Shown here: positions 26,671 to 36,998 of the stretch, in pieces | How positions within the stretch are numbered: position 1 is the first letter of the stretch | How the letters are laid out: the number at the start of each line of letters is the position of its first letter | Source of the DNA: Aestuariibaculum sp. M13 | Lineage (GTDB): Bacteria; Bacteroidota; Bacteroidia; Flavobacteriales; Flavobacteriaceae | Assembly: GCF_024723255.1 (NCBI RefSeq) | Contig: NZ_JANIAC010000005.1 | Span: forward strand, 62,001-126,000 | Reading direction: 5' to 3' | DNA: 64,000 nucleotides | Translations under genes and position numbers: made by a program | The notes under the pieces: generated by a model | Seen by the model: the letters and a program-made list of their open reading frames with translations, nothing else | Told to the model about the DNA's origin: nothing | Databases searched by the model: none

Positions 26671-28521
26671 ATGGCAGAAGAAACCAATTACACCGAAGAT
26701 AATATACGTTCGTTAGACTGGAAAGAGCACATTCGTATGCGTCCAGGGATGTATATCGGAAAACTTGGTGACGGATCTTCTCCTGACGACGGTATCTACA
26801 TTTTACTTAAGGAAGTTCTAGACAACTCGATTGATGAGTTTGTAATGGGGGCTGGAAAGAATATTGAAATTTCTATTCAAGGCAATAAAGTTATTGTTAG
26901 AGATTTCGGTCGAGGTATTCCGTTAGGTAAAGTTGTAGACGTGGTGTCTAAAATGAATACCGGTGGTAAGTACGATTCCAAAGCCTTCAAGAAATCGGTA
27001 GGATTAAATGGGGTAGGTACCAAAGCGGTAAATGCCTTGTCATCTTATTTCAGAGTAGAATCGACACGAGATAATAAATCAGCTTCAGCGGAATTTGAAA
27101 AAGGCGAGTTAACCAATCAGGAGTTTTTAGATGAAACCTCACGTCGCAAAGGAACCAAAGTATCCTTTGTACCTGATGAAACTATTTTTAAAAACTATAA
27201 GTTTAGAAACGAGTACATCGTTAAAATGCTTAAAAACTATGTATATCTGAATCCGGGTTTAACCATAGTTTTTAACGGAGAAAAGTATTTTAGTGAGCAT
27301 GGTCTTAAAGATTTATTATCTGAAAATATAAATCAGGATGATAGATTGTATCCTATCATTCATTTACGAGGCGACGACATTGAAATTGCTTTAACGCACA
27401 GCAAAACACAGTATAGCGAAGAGTATCATTCGTTTGTTAACGGACAAAATACAACACAGGGAGGGACACACTTAAATGCTTTTAGAGAGGCTTTGGTGAA
27501 AACCGTGCGTGAGTATTACGGTAAAAACTACGATGCATCCGATATTAGAAAATCGGTAGTAAGTGCCATTGCTATTAAGGTGATGGAGCCTGTATTCGAG
27601 AGTCAGACAAAAACGAAATTAGGATCGACCGATATGGGAGGAGATTTGCCAACGGTAAGAACCTATGTTAACGACTTCGTAAAAACTTATTTAGATAACT
27701 ATCTACATAAAAATCCTGAGGCAGCCGATAAGCTTCAGCGTAAAATATTGCAGGCTGAACGTGAGCGTAAGGAGTTGTCTGGTATTAGAAAATTAGCGAA
27801 AGACCGTGCGAAAAAGGCCAGTCTTCACAATAAAAAATTGCGTGATTGTCGTGTGCATTTTGGAGATACCAAAAACGAACGCAATCTTGAAACCACACTT
27901 TTTATTACCGAGGGAGATTCGGCATCCGGAAGTATTACTAAATCTCGTGATGTCAATACACAGGCGGTATTCAGTTTAAAAGGTAAACCGCTTAACTGTT
28001 ACGGTTTAAGTAAAAAAATTGTATACGAAAACGAGGAGTTCAACCTGTTACAGGCCGCTTTAAATATAGAAGAGTCTTTAGAAGATTTACGTTATAACAA
28101 TGTGGTAATTGCAACCGATGCCGATGTCGATGGGATGCACATCCGTTTGTTATTAATTACCTTCTTCCTTCAGTTTTTCCCTGAGGTTATTAAAGAAGGA
28201 CATCTATATATATTACAAACCCCATTATTCAGGGTAAGAAATAAAAAAGAAACCATTTATTGCTATACGGACGAGGAGCGTGTTAACGCGATTGAAAAAT
28301 TAAAGCCAAAACCTGAAATTACACGATTTAAAGGTTTGGGAGAGATATCTCCGGATGAGTTTAAACACTTTATTGGTGAAGACATCCGTTTAGATCCTGT
28401 AATGTTGGATAGCCATATGTCTATTGAAGAATTATTATCCTTTTACATGGGTAAAAACACACCTTCAAGACAAGAGTTTATAATTGATAATTTAAAGGTT
28501 GAATTAGATATTGTTGAATAA
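26671..28521 (+). CDS. parE: DNA topoisomerase IV subunit B
   Basis: A 616-residue ATPase subunit of topoisomerase IV, which decatenates chromosomes. The GHKL ATP-binding site is clear: '[13 protein letters not shown]', '[11 protein letters not shown]' and '[16 protein letters not shown]'. The transducer Lys lies in 'QTKTKLGS'. The TOPRIM domain has '[11 protein letters not shown]' and '[11 protein letters not shown]', and the C-terminus has '[13 protein letters not shown]'. The pairing with parC 314 bp downstream supports ParE rather than GyrB. Confidence 0.93.
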   Translation: MAEETNYTEDNIRSLDWKEHIRMRPGMYIGKLGDGSSPDDGIYILLKEVLDNSIDEFVMGAGKNIEISIQGNKVIVRDFGRGIPLGKVVDVVSKMNTGGKYDSKAFKKSVGLNGVGTKAVNALSSYFRVESTRDNKSASAEFEKGELTNQEFLDETSRRKGTKVSFVPDETIFKNYKFRNEYIVKMLKNYVYLNPGLTIVFNGEKYFSEHGLKDLLSENINQDDRLYPIIHLRGDDIEIALTHSKTQYSEEYHSFVNGQNTTQGGTHLNAFREALVKTVREYYGKNYDASDIRKSVVSAIAIKVMEPVFESQTKTKLGSTDMGGDLPTVRTYVNDFVKTYLDNYLHKNPEAADKLQRKILQAERERKELSGIRKLAKDRAKKASLHNKKLRDCRVHFGDTKNERNLETTLFITEGDSASGSITKSRDVNTQAVFSLKGKPLNCYGLSKKIVYENEEFNLLQAALNIEESLEDLRYNNVVIATDADVDGMHIRLLLITFFLQFFPEVIKEGHLYILQTPLFRVRNKKETIYCYTDEERVNAIEKLKPKPEITRFKGLGEISPDEFKHFIGEDIRLDPVMLDSHMSIEELLSFYMGKNTPSRQEFIIDNLKVELDIVE

Positions 28522-28682
28522 ACAGGCTTTTAAATTATTGATAAATCATTATTTCAGGGTTAAATTAAGAATTTGATGATAAAGTTTCGTTAAAGTAGAT
28601 ACAGACATTATAGGTTTAGAGTTAATTTTGTAGTATAAAAATTAATAATTCCCTGTGTTGAGCAGGCTAAAAGCAAAATATA

Positions 28683-28826
28683 ATGTTATACACTTTAGAA
28701 AAATCAAGCGAGACAAAAAGAGATTATTCTTATTTACACATTGAAGAACCAAATACAGTAAATAGAAAACGAACCATTAAAATTAAAGGGCGAGTAACGA
28801 TTAGTGGCAAGCCTAAAGAAAACTAA
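28683..28826 (+). CDS. 47-residue ORF between parE and parC
   Basis: An ATG-to-TAA frame of 48 codons beginning MLYTLEKSSETKRDYSYLHI and ending KGRVTISGKPKEN. It is basic (many Lys and Arg) and has no signal peptide or membrane segment. The stop is 9 bp before the parC ATG, so it would be translated on the same message as parC. Codon choice (AAA, GAA, TTA) resembles the neighbours. I do not recognise a family. Its placement inside the parE-parC unit argues for a real small gene; conservation between relatives would settle it. Confidence 0.55.
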   Translation: MLYTLEKSSETKRDYSYLHIEEPNTVNRKRTIKIKGRVTISGKPKEN

Positions 28827-28835
28827 CACATTTAA

Positions 28836-31433
28836 ATGATTGAAGAAGGCGACGATTTAATTAACGAACAAGACGAACCGCAAGAAACAATTACCCGTGT
28901 GACGGGTATGTACAAGGACTGGTTTTTAGATTATGCCTCGTACGTTATATTAGAACGTGCCGTGCCTGCAATAGAAGACGGATTTAAACCCGTACAACGT
29001 CGTATCATGCACTCCATGAAGGATCTGGATGATGGGCGTTATAATAAAGTAGCCAATATTGTAGGACACACCATGCAGTACCATCCTCACGGAGATGCAA
29101 GTATCGCCGATGCCATGGTGCAAATAGGTCAAAAAGATTTGTTAATTGATACCCAAGGAAACTGGGGTAATATCTTAACAGGTGATGGTGCTGCTGCTTC
29201 TCGTTATATCGAAGCGCGTTTATCGAAATTTGCGCTCGATGTTGTTTACAATCCAAAAATTACTGAATGGCAGGCCTCTTACGATGGTCGCCGTAAAGAA
29301 CCTATAAATTTACCGGTTATGTTCCCGCTATTATTGGCGCAGGGAGCAGAAGGTATTGCCGTAGGACTTTCTACAAAAATATTACCTCATAACTTCATTG
29401 AACTTATTGAGGCTTCTATAAAGCATTTACAAGGCAAGCGTTTTACAATAGTTCCAGATTTCCCAACTGCAGGAATTGCAGATGTTTCGGGGTATAATGA
29501 TGGCATGCGAGGTGGTAAAGTTCGTGTTCGAGCTAAAATTTCGCAATTAGATAAAAATACATTGGTTATCACCGAATTGCCTTTTGGGACGAATACATCA
29601 TCCCTAATCGATTCCATTCTTAAAGCGAACGAAAAAGGAAAAATTAAGATTAAGAAAATTGAAGATAATACCGCAGCACAGGTAGAGATTTTAATCCACC
29701 TGCCACCAGGATTATCTCCAGATAAAACTATTGATGCTTTATACGCATTTACCAGTTGCGAGAGTTCCATTTCACCATTAGGTTGTGTTATCGAAGATAA
29801 TAAACCGTTGTTTATTGGTGTTAGTGAAATGCTTCGTCGTAGTACGGATAATACGGTGCAACTTTTAAAGCAGGATTTAGAAATAAAACTTGGCGAGTTT
29901 GAAGAACAATGGCATTTTGCATCATTAGAACGTATATTTATTGAAAACAGGGTATATCGTGATATTGAGGAGGAAGAAACCTGGGAGGGTGTTATTCAGG
30001 CTATTGATAAAGGGCTTCAACCACACATCAAGCATTTAAAACGTGCGGTAACCGAAGAGGATATTGTTCGTTTAACCGAAATTCGAATCAAACGTATTTC
30101 GAAATTCGATATTGATAAAGCGCAACAAAAAATTGATGCTTTAGAAGAGCAAATTGCTCAAATTAAACATCATTTAGAGCATTTAATAGATTATGCCATT
30201 GCTTATTTCACCAGACTTAAAAAGGAATACGGTGAAGGTCGCGAACGTAAAACTGAAATCCGTGCGTTTGATGATGTAGATGCAACAAAAGTGGTTATTC
30301 GTAACACCAAGCTTTACGTGAATCGTGAGGAAGGTTTTGTTGGAACATCATTAAAGCGAGATGAGTATGTGTGCGATTGTAGCGATATAGACGATGTGAT
30401 TGTCTTTACTAAAAACGGTAGTATGATGATCACTAAAGTTGATTCAAAAACGTTTGTTGGTAAAGATATTATTCATGTCGATGTCTTTAAGAAAAGAGAT
30501 AAACGTACCATTTACAATCTTATTTATCGCGATGGTAAATCAGGACCCTCATATATAAAACGATTCAACGTTACAAGTATTACCAGAGATCGCGAGTACG
30601 ATTTAACCAACGGTAATAAAGGTTCGGTATTACTATATTTTTCAGCAAATCCGAATGGTGAAGCTGAGGTCGTGACCATTTTATTAAGACAGGCCGGAAG
30701 TATTAAGAAATTGAAATGGGATATCGATTTTGCCGATATTTTAATTAAAGGAAGACAGTCTAAAGGAAATTTAGTTACCAAATACGCCATCAAAAAAGTA
30801 GAGCTAAAAGAAAAAGGAGTTTCTACATTAAAACCTCGTAAAATATGGTTCGACGATGCTGTACAGCGATTAAATGTTGATGGTCGAGGCGAGCTTTTAG
30901 GAGAATTTAGAGGGGAAGATAAACTTCTTATAATTAATCAAAAAGGGATCGTTAAAACCGTTACGCCAGACGTTACGTTACATTTTGATAACGATATGAT
31001 TGTATTGGAGAAATGGAATCCGAAGAAACCTATTTCGGCTATTTATTACAATGGAGAACGCGAGCTGTATTACGTGAAACGTTTTTTAATTGAAAACGAA
31101 GGAAAAGAAGAATCTTTTGTTCCTGAGCATGAAAATTCTCGTCTAGAAATTGTTTCAACCGATTGGTTACCTATGGCTGAAGTCGAGTTTGCTAAAGAAC
31201 GCGGAAAAGATCGTAAAGATAATTTAGAAATAAATTTAGAAGAGTTTATCTCAATAAAAGGTATTTCGGCAATCGGAAATCAGTTAACAAAAGATAAGGT
31301 TAAGCAAATTAACTTGTTGGACCCTTTGCCTTTTGAAGAACCTGAAGAAGTACATGCAGACGACTTAGAAGTTTTTGATGAAGATATAGTTGAAGGCGAG
31401 GAGGAAGACGATTCTCAAACTTCATTATTCTAA
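28836..31433 (+). CDS. parC: DNA topoisomerase IV subunit A
   Basis: An 865-residue subunit that breaks and rejoins DNA. The active-site Tyr124 lies in 'GAAASRYIEARLSKFALDV', preceded by 'DGFKPVQRRIMHSM' and 'VGHTMQYHPHGDASIADAMVQ'. The GyrA/ParC tower ('FGTNTSSLIDSILKANEKGK') and coiled-coil dimer gate (about 410-450) follow. The C-terminal beta-pinwheel region holds repeats such as 'VCDCSDIDDVIVFTKNG'. The C-terminus is an acidic tail ('EDIVEGEEEDDSQTSLF'). Ala88 occupies the position of the quinolone-contacting Ser83 of E. coli GyrA. The stop overlaps the terC stop by 4 bp. Confidence 0.94.
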   Translation: MIEEGDDLINEQDEPQETITRVTGMYKDWFLDYASYVILERAVPAIEDGFKPVQRRIMHSMKDLDDGRYNKVANIVGHTMQYHPHGDASIADAMVQIGQKDLLIDTQGNWGNILTGDGAAASRYIEARLSKFALDVVYNPKITEWQASYDGRRKEPINLPVMFPLLLAQGAEGIAVGLSTKILPHNFIELIEASIKHLQGKRFTIVPDFPTAGIADVSGYNDGMRGGKVRVRAKISQLDKNTLVITELPFGTNTSSLIDSILKANEKGKIKIKKIEDNTAAQVEILIHLPPGLSPDKTIDALYAFTSCESSISPLGCVIEDNKPLFIGVSEMLRRSTDNTVQLLKQDLEIKLGEFEEQWHFASLERIFIENRVYRDIEEEETWEGVIQAIDKGLQPHIKHLKRAVTEEDIVRLTEIRIKRISKFDIDKAQQKIDALEEQIAQIKHHLEHLIDYAIAYFTRLKKEYGEGRERKTEIRAFDDVDATKVVIRNTKLYVNREEGFVGTSLKRDEYVCDCSDIDDVIVFTKNGSMMITKVDSKTFVGKDIIHVDVFKKRDKRTIYNLIYRDGKSGPSYIKRFNVTSITRDREYDLTNGNKGSVLLYFSANPNGEAEVVTILLRQAGSIKKLKWDIDFADILIKGRQSKGNLVTKYAIKKVELKEKGVSTLKPRKIWFDDAVQRLNVDGRGELLGEFRGEDKLLIINQKGIVKTVTPDVTLHFDNDMIVLEKWNPKKPISAIYYNGERELYYVKRFLIENEGKEESFVPEHENSRLEIVSTDWLPMAEVEFAKERGKDRKDNLEINLEEFISIKGISAIGNQLTKDKVKQINLLDPLPFEEPEEVHADDLEVFDEDIVEGEEEDDSQTSLF

Positions 31434-32227
31434 TCGATTTTTCTTTGTTGTTTCTGAATTCTGAAGTTTATAAATTCAACGAATAATGAAAAGGCAATGG
31501 CGAAATACAAATAACCTTTAGGTATAGCTCCAACCGTATTTCCAAATAATGTGGTGTGCGACAGGTGAGCAGCTTCAGTAATAAGCATAAAGCCAATTAG
31601 GATTAAAAAGGCTAAGCCTAAAATTTGCATACTGGGATGTGCATTGATGAATTTTCTAATCGGGTTTGCAAAGCCAATCATAATAAAAATAGAAATAATC
31701 ACAGCTATAATCATTAACATCAGATTGTAGTTGTGATTATCATGTAAACCGTTTGTCATTCCAACGGCAGTTAAAATGGAATCAATTGAAAATATAAAAT
31801 CAATGAGCATAATTTGAACTATAGCCTGCGATAAGCTTTTCAATTTCTTTTTATTTAGTTGGTTTTCATCGTGATGAGGTAATTCTACTTTTTCATGAAT
31901 TTCAGAAGTACTTTTAAAAATTAAAAAGAGTCCTCCGCCAAATAAAATAATAGCCTGCCAGCTGATGGATATATGTAGCCACGATAATTCTAAAGTATAA
32001 AAGGGTTCTTTTAAGCCAATTAAGAAGGTTACGAAAAACAGCAGGATAATACGCTGTATCATGGCTAACAGTAAGCCGATAGTTGTGGCTTTCGATTGCT
32101 GTTTTTCCGGAAGTTTATTGGCGGCTAATGAAATAAAGACAATATTGTCTATTCCTAAAATAATTTCTAAAAACGTTAAAGTAAGTAGCGCCATAATGGC
32201 ATCGCTGGTAAAAAGGAAATCGAGCAC
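31430..32227 (-). CDS. TerC-family membrane protein (probable Mn exporter)
   Basis: A 265-residue integral membrane protein with seven or so helices. The TerC family Asp-containing motifs are 'EIILGIDNIVFISLAANKLP' (helix 1) and 'MLIDFIFSIDSILTAVGM' (middle helix). Relatives such as Alx/MeeF export manganese and support metalation of exported proteins; that role is inferred. A cytosolic loop rich in His/Lys ('HEKVELPHHDENQLNKKK') separates the two halves. The start is GTG at 32227. Its stop codon (TAG) overlaps the parC stop (TAA) in the four bases CTAA. Confidence 0.88.
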   Translation of the reverse strand: MLDFLFTSDAIMALLTLTFLEIILGIDNIVFISLAANKLPEKQQSKATTIGLLLAMIQRIILLFFVTFLIGLKEPFYTLELSWLHISISWQAIILFGGGLFLIFKSTSEIHEKVELPHHDENQLNKKKLKSLSQAIVQIMLIDFIFSIDSILTAVGMTNGLHDNHNYNLMLMIIAVIISIFIMIGFANPIRKFINAHPSMQILGLAFLILIGFMLITEAAHLSHTTLFGNTVGAIPKGYLYFAIAFSLFVEFINFRIQKQQRKID

Positions 32228-32302
32228 GGTTTAAAGTATTAGTTTATAAATTTAAACAAAAACTCTTAACGAAATTTTTAGATTTTACCACTATATTAAC
32301 TA

Positions 32303-32310
32303 TATCTTTG
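32303..32310 (+). promoter_or_regulatory. Possible -7 element for bshC
   Basis: TATCTTTG matches TAnnTTTG and lies 29 bp before the bshC start codon, leaving a leader of about 26 bases. A clear -33 TTG was not found. Confidence 0.4.
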
Positions 32311-32339
32311 CATCTGCGTTTCAATTTTTAATATAAACT

Positions 32340-33941
32340 ATGTTATTAGACGGTATTTCATTTAAAAACACAGGATATTTTTCGAGTCTTATCTGCGACT
32401 ACCTGGATGAAAACCCGCAATTGAAACCCTTTTACAATCGTTTTCCCAGCATAGAGAATTTTAAAGGACAAATAGAAGAAAAAGCATCTAGCTTTAATTT
32501 AGATTCAAGATTGACTTTGGTCAAAGCTTTAAAAGAGCAGTATGAAACGGTTGAAACATCAGAATTGACCTTAAGTCATATTGATGCTCTGCAAAACGAA
32601 AATACGTTTACTATTACCACAGGACATCAATTAAACCTGTTTACAGGACCTTTGTATTTTCTTTATAAAATAGTCTCGACAATTAATCTTTCCAGAGATT
32701 TAAAAGAAGCCTATCCTGATTATAATTTCGTGCCAGTGTACTGGATGGCTACTGAAGATCATGATTTTGAAGAAATAAATTACTTCAATTTCAACGGGAA
32801 AAAGGTGCACTGGAACAGAATAGCATCTGGCGCAGTAGGTGAATTATCAACCGAAGGTTTAGACGACGTTTTTAATTTGTTTGATTTAGAATTAGGAACT
32901 AGTAAAAATGCCGAATATTTAAAGCAACTTTTTAAATCGGCATATTTAGAGCATGGAAATTTAGCTGATGCCACACGATATTTAGCAAACGAACTGTTTA
33001 AAGACTATGGCTTAGTTATCATCGATGCTAACCATAAAACTTTAAAACAACAATTAGTTCCTTATATAAAAGAGGAGTTGTTTAGCAATACCTCCTTTAC
33101 AAATGTTTCTGAAACAAACGCTCAATTAAGCGCCGTAAGTAGTGATTACACGATTCAAGTGAATCCTCGGGAAATTAATGTGTTTTACATTAAAGAGGGA
33201 TTACGTGAACGTATCGTATTTGAAAACGAAAGTTTTAGTGTTTTAAACACTGAAATTTCATGGACAAAATCTGAAATAGAAAAAGAGCTTCAGGAGTTTC
33301 CGGAGCGTTTTAGTCCAAATGTTATTACACGCCCTTTGTATCAGGAAGTGATTTTACCAAACCTGTGCTACATTGGTGGTGGTGGTGAATTGGCATATTG
33401 GTTTCAGTTGAAACAATTCTTTAATAAAGTAAATGTGCCGTTTCCGGTGTTGTTGCTTCGTAATTCAGTATTAATAGAAACCGAAAGTCAGCATAAAAAA
33501 CTTCAGAATTTAAATATATCAACGACCGATATCTTTTTAAAGCAATCGACGTTTATCAATAAAAAAGTACGTGAAATATCGAATATAGATATCGATTTTT
33601 CAGAACAAAAAGATACCCTTCAAAAGCAATTTGAAGACTTATATGCTTTGGCAGAACAAACCGATAAATCGTTTTTAGGAGCAGTAAAAGCTCAGGAAAT
33701 AAAACAAATAAAAGGTTTAGAAAACTTAGAAAAACGTTTGCTTAAAGCACAAAAGAAGGCCTTGGCAGATCAGGTATCACGAATGACCGATTTGCAAAAC
33801 GAATTATTCCCTAATCAAAGTTTACAGGAACGTAACACCAATTTCTCTCAGTTTTACTTGGAGTATGGTGCGCAATTAATTCCTGAACTTATTAAACATC
33901 TTAATCCTTTAAATAAGGAATTTTCTCTTTTAAAATTATAA
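32340..33941 (+). CDS. bshC: Bacillithiol biosynthesis cysteine-adding enzyme
   Basis: A 533-residue enzyme thought to ligate cysteine to GlcN-malate, the last step of bacillithiol synthesis. The signatures 'TITTGHQLNLFTGPLYFLYKI' (about 91-111), 'PVYWMATEDHDFEEINYF' and 'LPNLCYIGGGGELAYWFQLK' are present, followed by the C-terminal coiled-coil region (about 400-500). Length is normal for BshC. This implies the cell uses bacillithiol as a low-molecular-weight thiol; bshA and bshB are not in this window. It lies 9 bp upstream of the decarboxylase gene, so the two are probably cotranscribed. Confidence 0.93.
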   Translation: MLLDGISFKNTGYFSSLICDYLDENPQLKPFYNRFPSIENFKGQIEEKASSFNLDSRLTLVKALKEQYETVETSELTLSHIDALQNENTFTITTGHQLNLFTGPLYFLYKIVSTINLSRDLKEAYPDYNFVPVYWMATEDHDFEEINYFNFNGKKVHWNRIASGAVGELSTEGLDDVFNLFDLELGTSKNAEYLKQLFKSAYLEHGNLADATRYLANELFKDYGLVIIDANHKTLKQQLVPYIKEELFSNTSFTNVSETNAQLSAVSSDYTIQVNPREINVFYIKEGLRERIVFENESFSVLNTEISWTKSEIEKELQEFPERFSPNVITRPLYQEVILPNLCYIGGGGELAYWFQLKQFFNKVNVPFPVLLLRNSVLIETESQHKKLQNLNISTTDIFLKQSTFINKKVREISNIDIDFSEQKDTLQKQFEDLYALAEQTDKSFLGAVKAQEIKQIKGLENLEKRLLKAQKKALADQVSRMTDLQNELFPNQSLQERNTNFSQFYLEYGAQLIPELIKHLNPLNKEFSLLKL

Positions 33942-33950
33942 ATAGTAAGC

Positions 33951-35324
33951 ATGCATAAAATTGACATGGGACTTATTGAAATGACACTGGATGTCATGAA
34001 ATATGTCATTGGACGAGTATCAGAAGTAGAGCATCCTATCGGGAAGCCTAAAAAGTATGAAGAGTTAAAAGCATTGGTAGGAGAAACCATTACCGAAAAA
34101 GGTGTTGGTGGAGAATACGCTTTTAACTTATGGAAAGAGCACTTATCTAAGGCGAATGTGCCGGTAGACCACCCGAGAAATCTGGCGTTTGTACCAGCCT
34201 CGCCAACCAGAGCAGCTATTATGTTCGATTTAATTACGGCAGCGTCAAGTATTCATGGTGCTTACTGGATGGAAGGTGCAGGAGGTATTTTCTGTGAAAA
34301 TGAAGCTATGAAATGGATTGTGTCTTTAACAGGCATGCCTGAAGGTGCTTTTGGTGTATTCACCAGTGGAGGTACTTCGGCTAACCTTTCTGCAATTGTT
34401 ACAGCACGTGAAAACTGGCGCACAAACGATCCGAGTCATAAAGGTCAAAAAGGATTAATCATCACATCTATCGGGGCGCATTCCTCGGTTAAAGCTATGG
34501 CTAAAGTTGCAGATTTAGATGTACACTTGGTGGATACCGAAGATCGTTTAGAAGCTTCAGCATTAAGAGCAACGATTGATGGTTTATCTCCAATTGAGCG
34601 TGAGCGTTTATTTGCAGTAGTAGGTACCGGAGGAACAACCAATGCTGGTATTGTGGATGATTTAGATGGTATTGCCGATATCTGTGCTGAAGAAAATTTA
34701 TGGTTCCACGTTGATGCAGCATACGGCGGAGGAGCTTTATTAGCCGATTCTGTGAAGCATTTATTTATAGGAATTAATAAAGCTGATAGTGTCACTATCG
34801 ATCCGCACAAATGGTTATTCTCTCCTTACGATTGTGGGGCAGTTATTTATAAAGAACCAGAATTAGCAAAACAAGCACACTCTCAGCAAGGATCTTATCT
34901 AGATATTTTTAAAGATGAAGGTGCTCACGGATTTAATCCAACCGATTATCAAATACAGTTAACCAGACGTGTTAGAGGGTTGCCTTTATGGTTCTCATTG
35001 GCTATGCATGGTACCGATAAATATAAAGAAGCAGTAGAGCGTGGTGTTGAACTGGCGCAAATTGCAGGTAAAATGATTGAAGAAAGTCCGTATTTAGAAC
35101 TGGTAAGAGAGCCAAGTTTATCATGTGTATTATACCGTAGAAAAGGTTGGGCTCCTCAGGATTATACCAACTGGACATACGACAACCACAAAAAAGGATT
35201 CGCTTTAGTAACTCCAACCAAATGGAAAAACGGCGATAATTTTGAAACGGTTTCACGTTTTTGTTTCATTAATCCTGATACCACCGAGCGTGATATCGAG
35301 ATGATTTTAGAAACGATGGCCTAA
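33951..35324 (+). CDS. Group II PLP-dependent amino-acid decarboxylase
   Basis: A 457-residue pyridoxal-phosphate enzyme. PLP-binding Lys287 lies in 'TIDPHKWLFSPYDCGAVIYK'; the cofactor Asp is in 'WFHVDAAYGGG', and 'FTSGGTSANLSAIVTARE' and 'VGTGGTTNAGIVDDLDGI' bind phosphate and the ring. The family covers aromatic amino acid, glutamate, diaminobutyrate and sulfinoalanine/aspartate decarboxylases; the substrate cannot be assigned from what I see. It follows bshC by 9 bp. A pantothenate or polyamine link is possible but unproven. Confidence 0.88.
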   Translation: MHKIDMGLIEMTLDVMKYVIGRVSEVEHPIGKPKKYEELKALVGETITEKGVGGEYAFNLWKEHLSKANVPVDHPRNLAFVPASPTRAAIMFDLITAASSIHGAYWMEGAGGIFCENEAMKWIVSLTGMPEGAFGVFTSGGTSANLSAIVTARENWRTNDPSHKGQKGLIITSIGAHSSVKAMAKVADLDVHLVDTEDRLEASALRATIDGLSPIERERLFAVVGTGGTTNAGIVDDLDGIADICAEENLWFHVDAAYGGGALLADSVKHLFIGINKADSVTIDPHKWLFSPYDCGAVIYKEPELAKQAHSQQGSYLDIFKDEGAHGFNPTDYQIQLTRRVRGLPLWFSLAMHGTDKYKEAVERGVELAQIAGKMIEESPYLELVREPSLSCVLYRRKGWAPQDYTNWTYDNHKKGFALVTPTKWKNGDNFETVSRFCFINPDTTERDIEMILETMA

Positions 35325-35351
35325 TAATTTTAAAAAAAAGCAGACACCTAA

Positions 35352-35381
35352 TTGTCATTATAAAATCTATTATTATTTTTG
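35352..35381 (+). promoter_or_regulatory. guaA promoter, TTG-N19-TAnnTTTG
   Basis: TTG (35352-35354) and TATTTTTG (35374-35381) are separated by 19 bases, matching the flavobacterial -33/-7 consensus exactly. The -7 element ends 3 bases before the ATG at 35385, so the predicted transcription start falls at or next to the start codon, giving a leaderless or nearly leaderless guaA mRNA. Confidence 0.55.
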
Positions 35382-35384
35382 CGC

Positions 35385-36920
35385 ATGCAACACGATAAGG
35401 TATTAATTTTAGACTTCGGATCGCAATACACACAGCTTATTGCACGTCGAGTAAGAGAACTCAACATCTATTCCGAGATTCATCCATTCAACAAAATTCC
35501 AGAAGATTTAGCATCTTACAAATCGGTTATCCTTTCGGGTAGTCCGAATTCAGTAAGAGGAGAAGATGCTTTACACCCAAACTTAGACGGTATTAGAGGA
35601 GTAAAACCAATGTTAGCCGTTTGTTATGGAGCTCAGTATTTAGCACATTTTTCAGGTGGTAATGTAGCACCTTCAGACACCAGAGAATATGGTCGTGCTA
35701 ATTTATCATTTATTAAAACTGATGAAGAATTCTTCGCTGGAATTAATGAAGGAAGTCAGGTTTGGATGAGCCACAGTGATACTATTAAAGAATTACCAAC
35801 GAATGGTGTTTTAATAGCTAGTACTAAAGATGTTACTAATGCGGCTTACAGAATTGAAGGCGAAACAACGTATGCTATTCAATTTCACCCAGAGGTATAT
35901 CACTCTACAGATGGTAAGCAATTATTAGAAAACTTTTTAGTGAATATTGCTGGTGTAAATCAAGATTGGACACCAGATTCATTTATTGATGAAACTGTTG
36001 AAGCTATTCAGGAGAAAGTTGGAAATGATAAAGTAGTACTTGGTTTATCTGGTGGAGTAGATTCTACTGTAGCTGCGGTACTTTTAAATAAAGCCATAGG
36101 CAAAAACTTATACTGTATTTTCGTAAACAACGGTTTATTACGTAAAAACGAATTCCAAAGCGTATTAAATCAGTACGAAGGTATGGGGCTTAATGTAAAA
36201 GGAGTAGATGCTTCAGAGCGTTTCCTTGAAGCATTAGCAGGTCTTGAAGATCCTGAGTTAAAACGTAAAGCTATCGGTAAAACATTTATTGAAGTTTTCG
36301 ATGATGAAGCTCATAAATTAACCGATGTAAAGTGGTTGGCACAAGGAACCATTTATCCAGACGTAATTGAAAGTGTTTCTGCTACAGGAGGACCTTCAGC
36401 TACAATTAAAAGTCACCATAACGTAGGTGGTTTACCAGATTTCATGAAACTTAAAATTGTAGAACCTTTACGTGCTATCTTTAAAGATGAAGTAAGACGT
36501 GTAGGAGCAACCCTAGGTATCGACCCTGAATTATTAGGTCGTCACCCATTCCCGGGACCAGGTTTGGGAATCCGTATTTTAGGTGATATCACTGCTGAAA
36601 AGGTACGTATATTACAAGAAGTTGATGCGATTTTCATCAATGGATTAAAAGAATGGGGACTTTACGATAAAGTTTGGCAAGCTGGAGCGATGTTATTACC
36701 AGTAAACAGTGTAGGTGTTATGGGAGATGAGCGTACGTATGAAAAATGTGTGGCGCTTAGAGCTGTAGAAAGTACCGATGGTATGACTGCCGATTGGGTA
36801 AACCTACCATACGAGTTTTTACAAAAAACATCAAACGAGATTATCAATAAAGTTAAAGGTGTTAATAGAGTAGTATACGATATTAGTTCAAAACCACCGG
36901 CAACTATCGAGTGGGAATAA
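35385..36920 (+). CDS. guaA: GMP synthase (glutamine-hydrolysing)
   Basis: A 511-residue enzyme converting XMP to GMP with glutamine and ATP. The class I glutaminase half has Cys80 ('[14 protein letters not shown]') and the His-Glu pair in '[11 protein letters not shown]'. The synthetase half has the PP-loop '[15 protein letters not shown]', and the C-terminal dimerisation block includes '[17 protein letters not shown]' and 'PPATIEWE'. The ATG at 35385 is chosen because [17 protein letters not shown] is the standard start; a TTG two codons upstream is unlikely. Single gene with its own promoter and terminator. Confidence 0.97.
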   Translation: MQHDKVLILDFGSQYTQLIARRVRELNIYSEIHPFNKIPEDLASYKSVILSGSPNSVRGEDALHPNLDGIRGVKPMLAVCYGAQYLAHFSGGNVAPSDTREYGRANLSFIKTDEEFFAGINEGSQVWMSHSDTIKELPTNGVLIASTKDVTNAAYRIEGETTYAIQFHPEVYHSTDGKQLLENFLVNIAGVNQDWTPDSFIDETVEAIQEKVGNDKVVLGLSGGVDSTVAAVLLNKAIGKNLYCIFVNNGLLRKNEFQSVLNQYEGMGLNVKGVDASERFLEALAGLEDPELKRKAIGKTFIEVFDDEAHKLTDVKWLAQGTIYPDVIESVSATGGPSATIKSHHNVGGLPDFMKLKIVEPLRAIFKDEVRRVGATLGIDPELLGRHPFPGPGLGIRILGDITAEKVRILQEVDAIFINGLKEWGLYDKVWQAGAMLLPVNSVGVMGDERTYEKCVALRAVESTDGMTADWVNLPYEFLQKTSNEIINKVKGVNRVVYDISSKPPATIEWE

Positions 36921-36944
36921 TTTTCATTTCGAAAAAATAAATAA

Positions 36945-36998
36945 AATGGTTTGTATTGGGTTACGTTTGTTAATTCAATACAAACCATTAATTTTTTT
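36945..36998 (+). terminator. Intrinsic terminator after guaA
   Basis: AATGGTTTGTATTG (36945-36958) pairs perfectly with CAATACAAACCATT (36976-36989) across a 17-base loop, followed by a run of T at 36992-36998. Confidence 0.75.

Noticed and set aside
29082-29118. Ala at the ParC quinolone-contact position (HPHGDASI)
   Set aside because: It looks like a resistance change, but from memory this is the normal residue in Bacteroidota ParC.
29387-29770. 127-residue minus-strand frame inside parC
   Set aside because: Opposite a conserved topoisomerase region; no start context or signal of its own.
34445-34810. 121-residue minus-strand frame inside the decarboxylase gene
   Set aside because: Antisense to the PLP-binding core, which is under clear protein-level conservation.
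36662-36988. 108-residue minus-strand frame over the guaA 3' end and terminator
   Set aside because: It runs through the guaA terminator hairpin and is antisense to conserved sequence.
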